Assembly (NCBI RefSeq): GCF_003002815.1
Contig: NZ_PVTF01000001.1
Coordinates: 620,001-684,000 of the forward strand
Source of the DNA: Umezawaea tangerina
Lineage (GTDB): Bacteria; Actinomycetota; Actinomycetes; Mycobacteriales; Pseudonocardiaceae
Direction of reading: 5' to 3'
DNA: 64,000 nucleotides
Shown here: positions 8,237 to 16,297 of the stretch, piece after piece
How positions within the stretch are numbered: the stretch's first letter is position 1
How the letters are laid out: each line of letters opens with the position of its first letter
Translations under genes and position numbers: made by a program
Notes under the pieces: generated by a model
Database searches by the model: none
What the model was told of the DNA's origin: nothing
The model's input: only the letters and a program-made list of their open reading frames with translations

Positions 8237-11200
8237 TCAGTCGCCGGTGATCGGGACCAGCTGCGCCCGCTTGCCGGTGGCGTTGTGGTGGTGCAGCACG
8301 AGCAGTGTGTCCGCCTTGTCCGCGGCCAGCGCGGCGGGGTCGCGGGTGACCTCCAGGCTCGTCCCTCCCTTGGCCCGGTAGGACAGCGCCGCGGCCCCGT
8401 CGCCCTTCGTCCACGCGCCGGGCGCGAGCGGGTCGAACGACAGGGGCTGGGCGATCCGGTCCACGAACCCGTCGGCGTTGCCGGGCGCGGGGTAGTTGCC
8501 CTCGGTGCCGACCGTGTACGTGATCCGGTGCGACTGCCCGGCGGCGTCGATGCCCAGCGCCGCGAGGGACACCGGGAGGACGACCACGTCGGCGTCCATC
8601 ACGTTCGTGTCCACGTCGCCGTACTGGCCGTTGACCGGCCGCTCGTCCACGACGGTCCCGTCGGCCGACTTCGTCCTGGCCAGCCACAGGTCCGCGGTCA
8701 CGCTGCCGTTGGCGTCCTTGGGTTTCGCGACCTCGACGGTGAAGTCGGGCTTCCCGTCGCCGGTGGTGTCGACGGAGACCTTCGGCGTGTTGTTGCCGCC
8801 GAGCGTCACCCAGTCGCCCCACGTCACCACGCCGAACGCGAGCAGCGCCTCGGCGGGCGCGCCCGCGGCCCTGGCCTGCGGCGCGGTGGACGCGGCCCCG
8901 ACGTAGCGCAGGTCGCCGCCCTTGGCCGTGGTGTTCACGGCGCAGTCGGTCTTCCTGGCCTCGTCGCAGTCGGGCAGCCGGTCGCTGGTCCCCTGGAGCT
9001 CGAACGCGCTGAGCAGCGAGCGGTAGGCGGTGTCGCCGGAACCCTGGTCCAGGCCGCGGCCGGTGATGTCGAGTACGCCCCGCGCGCCGGTGAACCGCGG
9101 GGTGCCCACGGCGGTGTCGCCGACGGGCTTCGGGGCCGCGTAGACCGGGACGCGCAGTGCCGTCCGCTCGCCGACGGGCCTGAGCAGCAGTCGTCCGGAG
9201 GCCTCGGCGAGGTACTGCCGGGCGTGGTCGGCCTGGACCTTCTCCAGCGTCGGGTCGGCGGTCTTGCGCAACGCCCCCGGATCGCTGATCCGCAGGGTCA
9301 CCTCGACCTTCGCCACGCCGTGGGCGTCCACCCTGACCGAGGGCGTGGACGGCGTGAAGGACACGCCGGGCACGGAGGTGGCCGCCTGGTAGGAGACCAG
9401 CGCGGTCCGGGGCTGGTCGCCCTTGTTGACGACCTCGACCGTCCTGGTCAGCTCGACCGGGCCCGCCACCTCGACCGGACCGAACGAGACGCCCACCGGG
9501 CCGTGGTCGTCCTCGACCATCGCGAGCAGCTGCGTGTCGACGGCCGCGCGCGCGTCGACCCGACCGGCGCCGACCCGCATCGGGGCCTCCACCGTCCCGG
9601 AGGTGTTGTCGTCACCGGACTTCACGTCGGCGCCCGCGGTGTTCACGACCGCGGCCTTGACCTCCTCGGGCGACCAGTCCGGGTGCGTCTCGCGGACCAG
9701 CGCCGCGATGCCCGCGACGTGCGGCGAGGACATGGACGTGCCGCCCTTGCTCGCCGCGCCGGTCCCGGTGCCGACGTCGGCCGACAGGATCGTATCACCG
9801 GGCGCGGCGACGTCCGGCTTGGCCGCGGCCGCACCGCGCGACCCCCTGGAGGAGGACGGCGTGATGGTGTCCGCGAGCGTCGGGGTCGTGGTCGGCACGG
9901 AGTTGCGGAGGGCGCCGGTCATCCGCAGCCGCAGGGTGCCGTCGGCCAGCGCGGGCCGCACGGCCCTGGTGGCGGTGCCGGTGAGCTGGAAGACGGGGAT
10001 GCCCGCGTTGCCCGCGATGCCGGCCAGGAAGTTGTCCCGCGTCGAGGACAGCACGACGCCCACCGCGCCCGCCGCCTCCGCGTTGTCGGTGCGCGCGCCC
10101 GAGCCGCACTTGCGGGTGGCGTCGCTGTCGTCCCACTCCAGCCAGGCGAGCTTCCCGGCCACGGCGGCCTTGTCGGCCTCGCTGAACGCGGCGCAGCCGT
10201 CCGGGTTGGCCGCGTCGGTCAGCGCGACCACCGGGCCGGTCAGGTCGAGCGCGTCGAACCCGGTGTAGTTCTGGCTGTACTGCCCCGGTTCCTGCCGGCC
10301 CGCGACCTCGACGCCGTCGAGCATCGCGAAGGCGTCCCTGGTGTTGGCGACGGCCAGCGCTTCCGGCGTGTTGGCGGGCGAGCCGCCCACGTCGTAGAAG
10401 TCGCCGCCGTTGCCCGCCGACGCCACCACGAGCACACCCGCGGCGGTGATCTTGCGGACGAACAGCGAGTCCGGGTCGTCCTGGGCGGAGAAGTCGCTGC
10501 CCAGCGACAGGTTCACCACGTCGAGGTGGTCGGCGAGGTCGCCGTCGCCGTTCGGGTCGAGCGTCCAGTCCAGGGCCTGCGTGGTCAGGTTGGTGCTGCC
10601 CTCGCAACCGAAGATCTTCAACGCGTAGAGCGACGCCTTCGGGGCGGTGCCGGGACCGATCTTCATCTTCGCCAGCGCGTCGGCGTCCAGGTCCGCGTAG
10701 TCGCCGGTGAACGTGGACCCGTCGGCGTTCTCGCCGTACCCCGCGGCCGTTCCCGCGACGTGCGTGCCGTGGCTGCCGCAGTCCAGCGGGTTGCCGTCGG
10801 GCTTCGGCGTGGACTTCTCCGGGTACCGCGCGTCGTAGTCGTCGCCCGCGAAGTCCTTGCCCCCCAGCACCTTCGCGGTGGGGAAGGACGCCGGGTCGAC
10901 GGTGGTGCGGTCCACCGCGTCGTAGGCCGCGACCGTGCCGGGGCCGCCGAAGTCGGCGTGGGTGTAGTCGACACCGGTGTCGACGATGCCGATCCGGATC
11001 CCGTCGCCGAGGCGCCCGGTGTCCTGCCAGACCCGCAACGCCCTGGTGAGCTGCACGGAGCTGGCGTTCTGCACGACCTTGGGCACGCTCAGCCGCACGG
11101 ACCTGACCTCGGGCATCGAGGTCAGCTCGCGGACCTTGGCCGCGTCGGCGGTCACCACGACCCCGGACACGGCGTTGGACGTCTTGCCGACCTCCCGCGT

Positions 11201-11578
11201 CGCGGAGTCCTTGGCGCGCAGCTCGCCGACGACCTTGTCGGCCGCGGCGTCGCTGAGTTCCCGCGCCCGCCGCACGGCACCCTTCGTCCGGTCGGGGTCC
11301 TCGCCCTTGGCCCGCGCGGCGGTGTAGGTCTCGACGGCGGGCGCCCCGGTCAGCTCGACGAACGCGGTCACCGTGCCGGTGGCCCTCGTGAGCGACTGGC
11401 CGATCCGCTCGGACGAGCCGCCGGCGGCGGGGGTCGCGGTGGCGGTGGGGACGGCTTCGGCGAGCGGTCCCGCGGCGGGGGCCGCGGTCGCGGCCCCCGC
11501 GGGGTGCAGGAGGGCGGCGGCCAGCACTGCTGAGGTCGCGAGCGCTCCCGCGGACCGGGTGGTCCGGTGGTTGTTCAT
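8237..11578 (-). CDS. Secreted S8 (subtilisin-like) serine peptidase with PA-type insert
   Basis: A 1113-residue secreted protease. The signal peptide covers about residues 1-32 and a propeptide/inhibitor region runs to about 165. The catalytic triad is Asp200 (IVDTGVD), His273 (GSHGTHVAG) and Ser615 (GGTSMSSPHVAG), with oxyanion Asn390 in SAGNGG. The roughly 200-residue insert between Asn and Ser resembles a protease-associated (PA) domain, as in Vpr-like subtilases, and a long beta-rich C-terminal region follows. The ATG at 11578 is chosen because GAGGGAAG precedes it and the signal peptide begins there; an ORF extension to 11695 would bury the signal. It likely degrades extracellular protein for nutrition. 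Confidence 0.93.
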   Translation of the reverse strand: MNNHRTTRSAGALATSAVLAAALLHPAGAATAAPAAGPLAEAVPTATATPAAGGSSERIGQSLTRATGTVTAFVELTGAPAVETYTAARAKGEDPDRTKGAVRRARELSDAAADKVVGELRAKDSATREVGKTSNAVSGVVVTADAAKVRELTSMPEVRSVRLSVPKVVQNASSVQLTRALRVWQDTGRLGDGIRIGIVDTGVDYTHADFGGPGTVAAYDAVDRTTVDPASFPTAKVLGGKDFAGDDYDARYPEKSTPKPDGNPLDCGSHGTHVAGTAAGYGENADGSTFTGDYADLDADALAKMKIGPGTAPKASLYALKIFGCEGSTNLTTQALDWTLDPNGDGDLADHLDVVNLSLGSDFSAQDDPDSLFVRKITAAGVLVVASAGNGGDFYDVGGSPANTPEALAVANTRDAFAMLDGVEVAGRQEPGQYSQNYTGFDALDLTGPVVALTDAANPDGCAAFSEADKAAVAGKLAWLEWDDSDATRKCGSGARTDNAEAAGAVGVVLSSTRDNFLAGIAGNAGIPVFQLTGTATRAVRPALADGTLRLRMTGALRNSVPTTTPTLADTITPSSSRGSRGAAAAKPDVAAPGDTILSADVGTGTGAASKGGTSMSSPHVAGIAALVRETHPDWSPEEVKAAVVNTAGADVKSGDDNTSGTVEAPMRVGAGRVDARAAVDTQLLAMVEDDHGPVGVSFGPVEVAGPVELTRTVEVVNKGDQPRTALVSYQAATSVPGVSFTPSTPSVRVDAHGVAKVEVTLRISDPGALRKTADPTLEKVQADHARQYLAEASGRLLLRPVGERTALRVPVYAAPKPVGDTAVGTPRFTGARGVLDITGRGLDQGSGDTAYRSLLSAFELQGTSDRLPDCDEARKTDCAVNTTAKGGDLRYVGAASTAPQARAAGAPAEALLAFGVVTWGDWVTLGGNNTPKVSVDTTGDGKPDFTVEVAKPKDANGSVTADLWLARTKSADGTVVDERPVNGQYGDVDTNVMDADVVVLPVSLAALGIDAAGQSHRITYTVGTEGNYPAPGNADGFVDRIAQPLSFDPLAPGAWTKGDGAAALSYRAKGGTSLEVTRDPAALAADKADTLLVLHHHNATGKRAQLVPITGD

Positions 11579-11780
11579 TGACTTCCCTCGTCGGACGGCG
11601 GCGGCGTGGAATCCGGCGGACGGTGACTGGTCGTGCGCGGACTGCAAGAGTGGACGATCGGAGGCCGTCGCGGCCCCCGGTCGCACGGCGTTCATCCCAA
11701 CGGGGGGTGGTCGGGCCGTTCGGCCTGGTCGGGCGGTACCGGGAAAGATCGATTCATCGGACGACTCGTCGGTCGACCTC

Positions 11781-11809
11781 TGGACGGGACCGGGACCGAC
11801 GCGTTATAC
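11781..11809 (+). promoter_or_regulatory. Promoter of FAH-family hydrolase gene
   Basis: TGGACG (11781-11786), a 17-base spacer and TTATAC (11804-11809) form a plausible promoter for the gene at 11846. The -10 element overlaps the palindrome at 11806-11820. Confidence 0.45.
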
Positions 11810-11820
11810 ATCCGACGTAT
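11806..11820. promoter_or_regulatory. Putative operator for FCD-type GntR regulator (site 1)
   Basis: ATACATCCGACGTAT is an inverted repeat with perfect ATAC/GTAT ends, overlapping the predicted -10 and start site of the FAH-family gene. A 12-of-15 match occurs upstream of the FCD regulator gene at 13811-13825 in inverse orientation, suggesting one regulator binds both. Confidence 0.5.
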
Positions 11821-11845
11821 CACGCCACCAGGAGGAGGAACAGCC

Positions 11846-12697
11846 GTGCAGTTCTTGCGTCTCGGAGCACCGGGGTCCGAACGTCCAGCCGTCCGCCACG
11901 ACGGCGGTACGCACGACCTCACCCCGCTCACCGGGGACGTCGACGGCGCGTTCCTCGCGGCGGGCGGGATCGCCGCCACCCGCGCCGCGCTGGCGGCGGG
12001 TGAGCTGCCCGCGCTGGACGAGGGCGACCTGCGCGTCGGGCCGCCGATCGCGGCCCCCGGCAAGATCGTCTGCATCGGGCTCAACTACCGCGACCACGCG
12101 GAGGAGACCGGCGCCGCCCTGCCCACCGAGCCGGTGGTGTTCCTCAAGACCGCGGACACCGTCGTCGGCCCGCACGACGAGGTGCTGATCCCGCGCGGGT
12201 CGGTCAAGACCGACTGGGAGGTCGAGCTCGGCATCGTGATCGGCGCGACCGCCCGGTACCTGGAGACCGACGAGGAGGCGCTGGCCTGCGTCGCGGGGTA
12301 CGTGCTCTCGCACGACGTGTCCGAGCGCGAGTTCCAGATCGAGCGCGGCGGCACCTGGGACAAGGGCAAGAACTGCGAGACCTTCAACCCGCTGGGCCCC
12401 TTCCTCGTGCCCGCCGACGAGATCGCCGACCCCCAGGAGCTCGGGCTGCGGCTCTGGGTGAACGGCGAGCTGAAGCAGGACTCCTCCACCAAGAACATGA
12501 TCTTCCCGGTGGCCGAGGTGGTCCGCTACCTGAGCCGGTTCATGGTCCTCCGACCGGGTGACCTGATCAACACGGGGACGCCTGCGGGTGTCGCGCTCGG
12601 GCAGGGGGAGCCGAAGCCGTATCTGAGGGAGGGGGATGTGGTGGAGCTGGAGATCGAGGGGCTGGGGAGGCAGAGGCAGGTTTTTGGGCAGGCTTGA
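11846..12697 (+). CDS. Fumarylacetoacetate hydrolase-family protein (2,4-diketo-3-deoxy-sugar acid hydrolase-like)
   Basis: A 283-residue FAH-fold enzyme. It has a short N-terminal domain and then the catalytic domain with the metal-binding acidic cluster in DWEVELGIVIG and SHDVSEREFQ. The run ERGGTWDKGKNCETFNPLGP resembles hydrolases of 2,4-diketo-3-deoxy sugar acids (L-fuconate/L-rhamnonate pathways) and ureidoglycolate lyase-like relatives. The exact substrate cannot be fixed. The GTG start at 11846 is supported by AGGAGGAGGAA seven to ten bases upstream. It is a monocistronic gene whose promoter carries a palindrome also found before the FCD regulator at 13116-13790. Confidence 0.85.
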   Translation: MQFLRLGAPGSERPAVRHDGGTHDLTPLTGDVDGAFLAAGGIAATRAALAAGELPALDEGDLRVGPPIAAPGKIVCIGLNYRDHAEETGAALPTEPVVFLKTADTVVGPHDEVLIPRGSVKTDWEVELGIVIGATARYLETDEEALACVAGYVLSHDVSEREFQIERGGTWDKGKNCETFNPLGPFLVPADEIADPQELGLRLWVNGELKQDSSTKNMIFPVAEVVRYLSRFMVLRPGDLINTGTPAGVALGQGEPKPYLREGDVVELEIEGLGRQRQVFGQA

Positions 12698-12747
12698 GGG
12701 GTGGGTGGGGGTGCGGGTGCGGGCTGGGGGAGTCCGGCCCTCGGTTG

Positions 12748-13020
12748 CGTCGTGCCCACCCGTGGGAAGCCCGGCCCCCGGCGCGCGATTGTCTCAATGC
12801 TTGATCTTGCTTGTCAAGACGATAGAACTGTCTTGACAAGCAAGATCAAGCAGGAGGGCGCTGTGGATCGGGGGCAGAGGGGAAGTCTGGCTTCGCCAGC
12901 ATCGAGCTGCGCTCGACAGGGCATCCTCGGCTTCGCCGTCGGACAAGGCATCGGCTGGCGCCGACAAGGCCCCGGGCGCTCCGCGCCGGATGCGCGCTGG
13001 CGGGCTGCGCCCAACGGGGT
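12748..13020 (+). repeat. Dispersed intergenic repeat, copy 1 (long palindrome plus UUCG-type hairpins)
   Basis: About 270 bases nearly identical to the complement of 31409-31711. It begins with CGTCGTGCCCACC, then a 21-bp perfect stem (from CTTGATCTTGCTTGTCAAGAC at 12801) around a 9-base loop. A chain of short hairpins closed by TTCG or GCGC loops follows (CTGGCTTCGCCAG, GAGCTGCGCTC, CGGCTTCGCCG, GGCGCTCCGCGCC). No credible coding sequence is present on either strand. The element fills the gap between the FAH gene and the FCD regulator. It is possibly a REP/MITE-like family of this genome. Confidence 0.85.
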
Positions 13021-13115
13021 GCTGTGCTCGGCTTCGCTGTCGGGCGGGGCATCCTCGTTGTGTGGCCAGAACCTTCGTTTTTGGTGGGTCTCAGGTGTTT
13101 GTGTGGCCTCGGTGG

Positions 13116-13790
13116 TCAGGTGAGGTCGGAGAGCCATTGTTCTACGCCGGCTACGTGGACTGTGGTCCAGGAGCGGGCCAGTTCGGTTTCGTGGAGGGCT
13201 AAGGCGTCGACGATGGCGCGGTGTTCGGCGATGGTGCGTTCGGCGGCGCCTGCTTGGGCGATGCCGCGCCAGATGCGGACGCGCACCGTGGGGCCGGCGA
13301 GGGTGTCGAGTAGTTGGGCCAGGTAGGCGTTGCCGGAGCTGCGGGCGATGGCGCGGTGGAACTCGAGGTCGTGTTCGACGAGTTGTTCGACGGAGCTGGC
13401 TTCGGCGCCGGAGTCGCACATGGTGCGGAGGGTGGCGATCTCCTCGGGGGTGATGCGTTGGGCGGCGAGGGCGGAGGCGGCCGGTTCGAGGATGCGGCGG
13501 ACCTGGAGGACCTCGAGGACGGAGTCCTCGCCGCGGTGGAGGTCGAGGACGAAGGACAGTGCTCCGAGCAGGTCGTCGGCGCGGAGGCTGGAGACGTAGG
13601 TGCCGTCGCCCTGGCGGACGTCGAGCACGCGGACGAGCGAGAGCGCCTTGACGGCCTCGCGCAGCGAGTTCCGGGACAGGCCAAGGCGTTCCGCGAGGTC
13701 GGCCTCGCGCGGTAGGCGGTCGCCGGGCTTGAGCTCCCCGCTGACGATCATCTCTTTGACGCGCAGGATCGCGTCGTCCGTGACTGCCAC
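13116..13790 (-). CDS. FadR-subfamily (FCD domain) GntR transcriptional regulator
   Basis: A 224-residue regulator. The winged helix at about residues 5-70 has the GntR signature (LKPGDRLPREADLAERLGLSRNSLREA) and the all-helical FCD ligand domain spans about 85-215. Metal-binding FCD residues are consistent with EHDLEFHRAIARSSGN, and a later AEHRAIVDAL. The GTG at 13790 is chosen because GAGGG lies just upstream and GntR domains normally start about ten residues in; an upstream in-frame ATG at 13898 would add 36 unlikely residues. It probably controls itself and the FAH-family gene through the related palindromes at 13811 and 11806. The effector is likely an organic or sugar acid (inference). 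Confidence 0.88.
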   Translation of the reverse strand: MAVTDDAILRVKEMIVSGELKPGDRLPREADLAERLGLSRNSLREAVKALSLVRVLDVRQGDGTYVSSLRADDLLGALSFVLDLHRGEDSVLEVLQVRRILEPAASALAAQRITPEEIATLRTMCDSGAEASSVEQLVEHDLEFHRAIARSSGNAYLAQLLDTLAGPTVRVRIWRGIAQAGAAERTIAEHRAIVDALALHETELARSWTTVHVAGVEQWLSDLT

Positions 13791-13810
13791 GGCACCCTCG
13801 ACTCGGTAGT

Positions 13811-13825
13811 AGACCTCGGATGTCT
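13811..13825. promoter_or_regulatory. Putative operator for FCD-type GntR regulator (site 2)
   Basis: AGACCTCGGATGTCT is an imperfect inverted repeat (AGAC/GTCT ends) 20 bases upstream of the regulator start codon. Read on the other strand it matches the site at 11806-11820 at 12 of 15 positions, sharing the core ACATCCGA. Confidence 0.5.
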
Positions 13826-13921
13826 GGTGTCCAGTATGGGCCACCCGTGTGCGTTTCGCGTGCACCCGTGCTGGCGCTGTCCCACCGAACAGGAGCACAA
13901 TCAGTTATCTTTTCACGAAAG

Positions 13922-13951
13922 GTGACTAAATCAGTGTTGTCCGGCCATAAT
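13922..13951 (+). promoter_or_regulatory. nagA promoter
   Basis: GTGACT (13922-13927), an 18-base spacer and CATAAT (13946-13951) form a likely promoter. The DasR-type operator begins inside the -10 hexamer, which is appropriate for repression. Confidence 0.5.
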
Positions 13952-13964
13952 GGTCTGGACCATT
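13949..13964. promoter_or_regulatory. DasR responsive element (dre) before nagA
   Basis: AATGGTCTGGACCATT is a near-perfect 16-bp palindrome, close to the known DasR consensus AGTGGTCTAGACCACT. It sits between the predicted -10 element and the ribosome-binding site of nagA. Confidence 0.85.
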
Positions 13965-13976
13965 TGAGGAGGGACC

Positions 13977-15179
13977 TTGGACACGGTTGTCGCAGCCCCG
14001 CGAGCACTACTCGGTCGCACCATCACCGGTCCCGCCTACGTGCGCATCCGGGCCGGTCGCATCGCCGAGGTCGTCGCGGGTGAACCACCCGCCGGCGCGG
14101 AAGTGCTCACCCACGGACTGCTCACCCCCGGTCTGGTGGACATCCAGATCAACGGGGCGGTAGGCGTCGACTTCGCCGAGGTGGACTCCGCGAGCATGCG
14201 GGTCGTCGCCGAGGCGCTGCCGCAGACCGGGGTGACCCGGTTCCTGCCGACGTTGATCACCGCGCCGGTGCCCGTCGCGATCAGGCAGGCACGAGCGGTC
14301 CTCGCCGCGTCGGCCGCGCTGCCCGAGGGCGTCGGGGCGCGGCCGCTGGGTGTGCACTTCGAGGGCCCGTTCCTGTCGCCGAAACGGCCCGGCGTGCACG
14401 ACCCGGCGCTGATGGTGGAGCCCGGTTCCGCCCAGATCGACGAGCTGCTGGCCGACGACACCCTGCGGCGCGCGTTGCGCATGGTGACGCTCGCGCCCGA
14501 GCAGCCCGGTGGTCTGGAGGCGGTCCGCAGGCTGGCCGAGGCGGGTGTGCTGGTGGCGGTCGGCCACAGCGACGCGACCGGCGAGCAGACCAGGGCGGCC
14601 GCGGACGCGGGCGCCAGGATGGTCACGCACCTCTTCAACGCCCAGCGCCCGCTGGGCCACCGCGAGCCCGGTGTGCCCGGTGTGGCGCTGGTGGACGACC
14701 GGTTCACGCTCGGCCTGATCGCCGACCTGGCCCACGTCGGGCCGGACGTGTGCAGGCTGGTGTTCAACGCCGCGGGCGACCGCGTGGCGCTGGTGACCGA
14801 CGCCGTGGCCGCCGCCGGGATGCCTCCGGGCCGCTACCAGCTCGGCGGCGCGGACGTCCTGCTCACCGAGGACGGCGTCCCGCGCTCGCCGGAGGGCACC
14901 ATCGCGGGCAGCGCGCTGACCCTGGACCGGGCCGTGCGCAACATCGTGTCGGTCGGCGTGAACGAGGCCGACGCCCTGGCCTCCGCGACGATCGTGCCCG
15001 CCGAGGCGATCGGGGAGTCGGGGCTGGGCCGCCTGGCGCCCGGTGCCGTCGCCGACCTCGTGTGGTGGGACGACGACCTCAACCCGCTCAAGGTGTGGGT
15101 GGACGGGCACGTCGTGTTCGACGCCGCCGAGGGTGGGCCCGTCGCGCACGCCGTGGGGTACGCGACCGCGGGCCAGTAG
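13977..15179 (+). CDS. nagA: N-acetylglucosamine-6-phosphate deacetylase
   Basis: A 400-residue amidohydrolase. It converts GlcNAc-6-phosphate to glucosamine-6-phosphate plus acetate in the cytosol. Conserved features are HFEGPFLSP with metal ligand Glu129, VGHSDAT with His197, THLFNAQ with His218, and the catalytic Asp275 in VTDAVAAAGM. Length matches bacterial NagA. The TTG start at 13977 has GAGGAGGG seven bases upstream; the initiator is unusual but there is no better candidate. It is transcribed away from the FCD regulator and convergent with the SIS/NagZ/ABC operon, from which a bidirectional terminator separates it. A dre operator indicates DasR control. Confidence 0.95.
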   Translation: MDTVVAAPRALLGRTITGPAYVRIRAGRIAEVVAGEPPAGAEVLTHGLLTPGLVDIQINGAVGVDFAEVDSASMRVVAEALPQTGVTRFLPTLITAPVPVAIRQARAVLAASAALPEGVGARPLGVHFEGPFLSPKRPGVHDPALMVEPGSAQIDELLADDTLRRALRMVTLAPEQPGGLEAVRRLAEAGVLVAVGHSDATGEQTRAAADAGARMVTHLFNAQRPLGHREPGVPGVALVDDRFTLGLIADLAHVGPDVCRLVFNAAGDRVALVTDAVAAAGMPPGRYQLGGADVLLTEDGVPRSPEGTIAGSALTLDRAVRNIVSVGVNEADALASATIVPAEAIGESGLGRLAPGAVADLVWWDDDLNPLKVWVDGHVVFDAAEGGPVAHAVGYATAGQ

Positions 15180-15195
15180 CACCGCCGAACGAGAA

Positions 15196-15227
15196 AAGGG
15201 CCCCCGATCCTCGGATCGGGGGCCCTT
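15196..15227. terminator. Bidirectional terminator between nagA and SIS gene
   Basis: A perfect 15-bp stem AAGGGCCCCCGATCC with its complement at 15213-15227 and a 2-base formal loop. It is flanked by A-rich sequence on the left (GAGAAAA), and serves both convergent genes. Confidence 0.85.
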
Positions 15228-15241
15228 CGTCGTGGGAACGC

Positions 15242-16285
15242 CTACCGCGTGCGGGTGACCTTCTTCAGCCCGCGCGGGCTGTCCGGGTCGCCACCGCGCG
15301 CCAGCGCCAACCCGAGCGCGAGCCGTTGGACGGGCAGGATCTCCAGGATGGGCGCGACCTCCTCGGCCGTCTCCGCCACGGGGATCCGCAGCGCGGCCGA
15401 CACCTTGTCCGCCGCGGAGCCCACGGCGAGCACGTCCGCGCCCCGCCCGTGCACCACGTCCAGCACCTCGTGCAGGGCGTCGCCGCCCTTGCCCGCGCTG
15501 GTCACGGCGAGCACGGCCGTCTCGCCGTCCACGGCCGCGACGGGCCCGTGCAGCAGGTCGGCGCCGGAGTACGCCCGCGCGGCCAGGTAGCTGGTCTCGG
15601 CCAGCTTCAGCGCCGCCTCCAACGCGGTGGGCAACGAGAACCCGCGCCCGGTCGTCAGCACCCTGTCCACGAACCGGTACCGGCGGACGGCCTCGACCAC
15701 GGCCTCCTCCGCACCGTCCAAAGTGGACTGCGCCAGCTCGCCCAGCCTGGCCGCGTGCTCGCCGTTGCCGCCGCGGATGCCGTCGAACAGCAGGTACAGC
15801 GCCAACAGCGTGGCTGAGTAGGTCTTGGTGGCCGCCACCGCGTGCTCGACCCCGGCGCCGACGTCCACCGACAGCTCGGCGGCGGCGTTCAGCGGCGAGT
15901 CGGACGTGTTGGTCACGGCCACGGTCAGCGCGCCCTGCTTGCGGGCGGCCTGGGTGACCTCCAGCAGGTCGGGGGACCCGCCGCTCTGGCTCACCGACAC
16001 GACGAGCACGTCGCGCAGGTCGGGCTTGCCGCCGTACAGCGTGGTCGTGGAGGGTGACACCAGGCCCGCGGGGAGCTCCAGCAGCACCTCGGTCAGGTAC
16101 TTCGCGTAGAGGGCCGCGTGGTCGCTGGACCCGCGCGCCGCGAAGAGGACGAAGCGCGGCTTGCGCTCGCGCACCACCTCCGCGACCCGCGCGATCCCGG
16201 AACGCCGCTCGACGAGGCCGGAGAAGATCGCCGGTTGCTGCGCGATCTCCGCTGCCATGTGGTGGCCGGGCTGCTGCTCGGTCAT
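15242..16285 (-). CDS. SIS-domain sugar-phosphate protein, glucosamine-6-phosphate deaminase (NagB-II)-like
   Basis: A 347-residue protein with two SIS domains. The first runs from about residue 45 to 165 with ARGSSDHAALYAKY and SVSQSGGSPD, the second from about 205 to 320 with TTGRGFSLPTALEAALKLAET and AYSGADLLHGPVA. This is the architecture of GlmS isomerase domains without the glutaminase domain, as in NagB-II/AgaS deaminases. In this operon it most probably turns glucosamine-6-phosphate from NagA into fructose-6-phosphate and ammonia. It starts 12 bases after the NagZ-like gene and is the last gene of the DasR-regulated operon. Confidence 0.87.
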   Translation of the reverse strand: MTEQQPGHHMAAEIAQQPAIFSGLVERRSGIARVAEVVRERKPRFVLFAARGSSDHAALYAKYLTEVLLELPAGLVSPSTTTLYGGKPDLRDVLVVSVSQSGGSPDLLEVTQAARKQGALTVAVTNTSDSPLNAAAELSVDVGAGVEHAVAATKTYSATLLALYLLFDGIRGGNGEHAARLGELAQSTLDGAEEAVVEAVRRYRFVDRVLTTGRGFSLPTALEAALKLAETSYLAARAYSGADLLHGPVAAVDGETAVLAVTSAGKGGDALHEVLDVVHGRGADVLAVGSAADKVSAALRIPVAETAEEVAPILEILPVQRLALGLALARGGDPDSPRGLKKVTRTR

Positions 16286-16297
16286 GCCGTACCCCTG

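Noticed and set aside
8285..11533. Very long plus-strand ORF opposite the subtilase gene
   Set aside because: It is a GC-rich shadow frame (Arg/Gly/Val-rich, no domains). The minus-strand gene has an intact catalytic triad and signal peptide.
12801..12851. The long palindrome as an ordinary terminator of the FAH gene
   Set aside because: It is part of a dispersed repeat found elsewhere in the opposite orientation, so terminator function cannot be assumed.
12814..14007. 397-codon minus-strand ORF across the repeat and the FCD regulator
   Set aside because: Arg/Pro-rich translation, overlaps the real regulator in another frame, and its tail is just the translated dispersed repeat.
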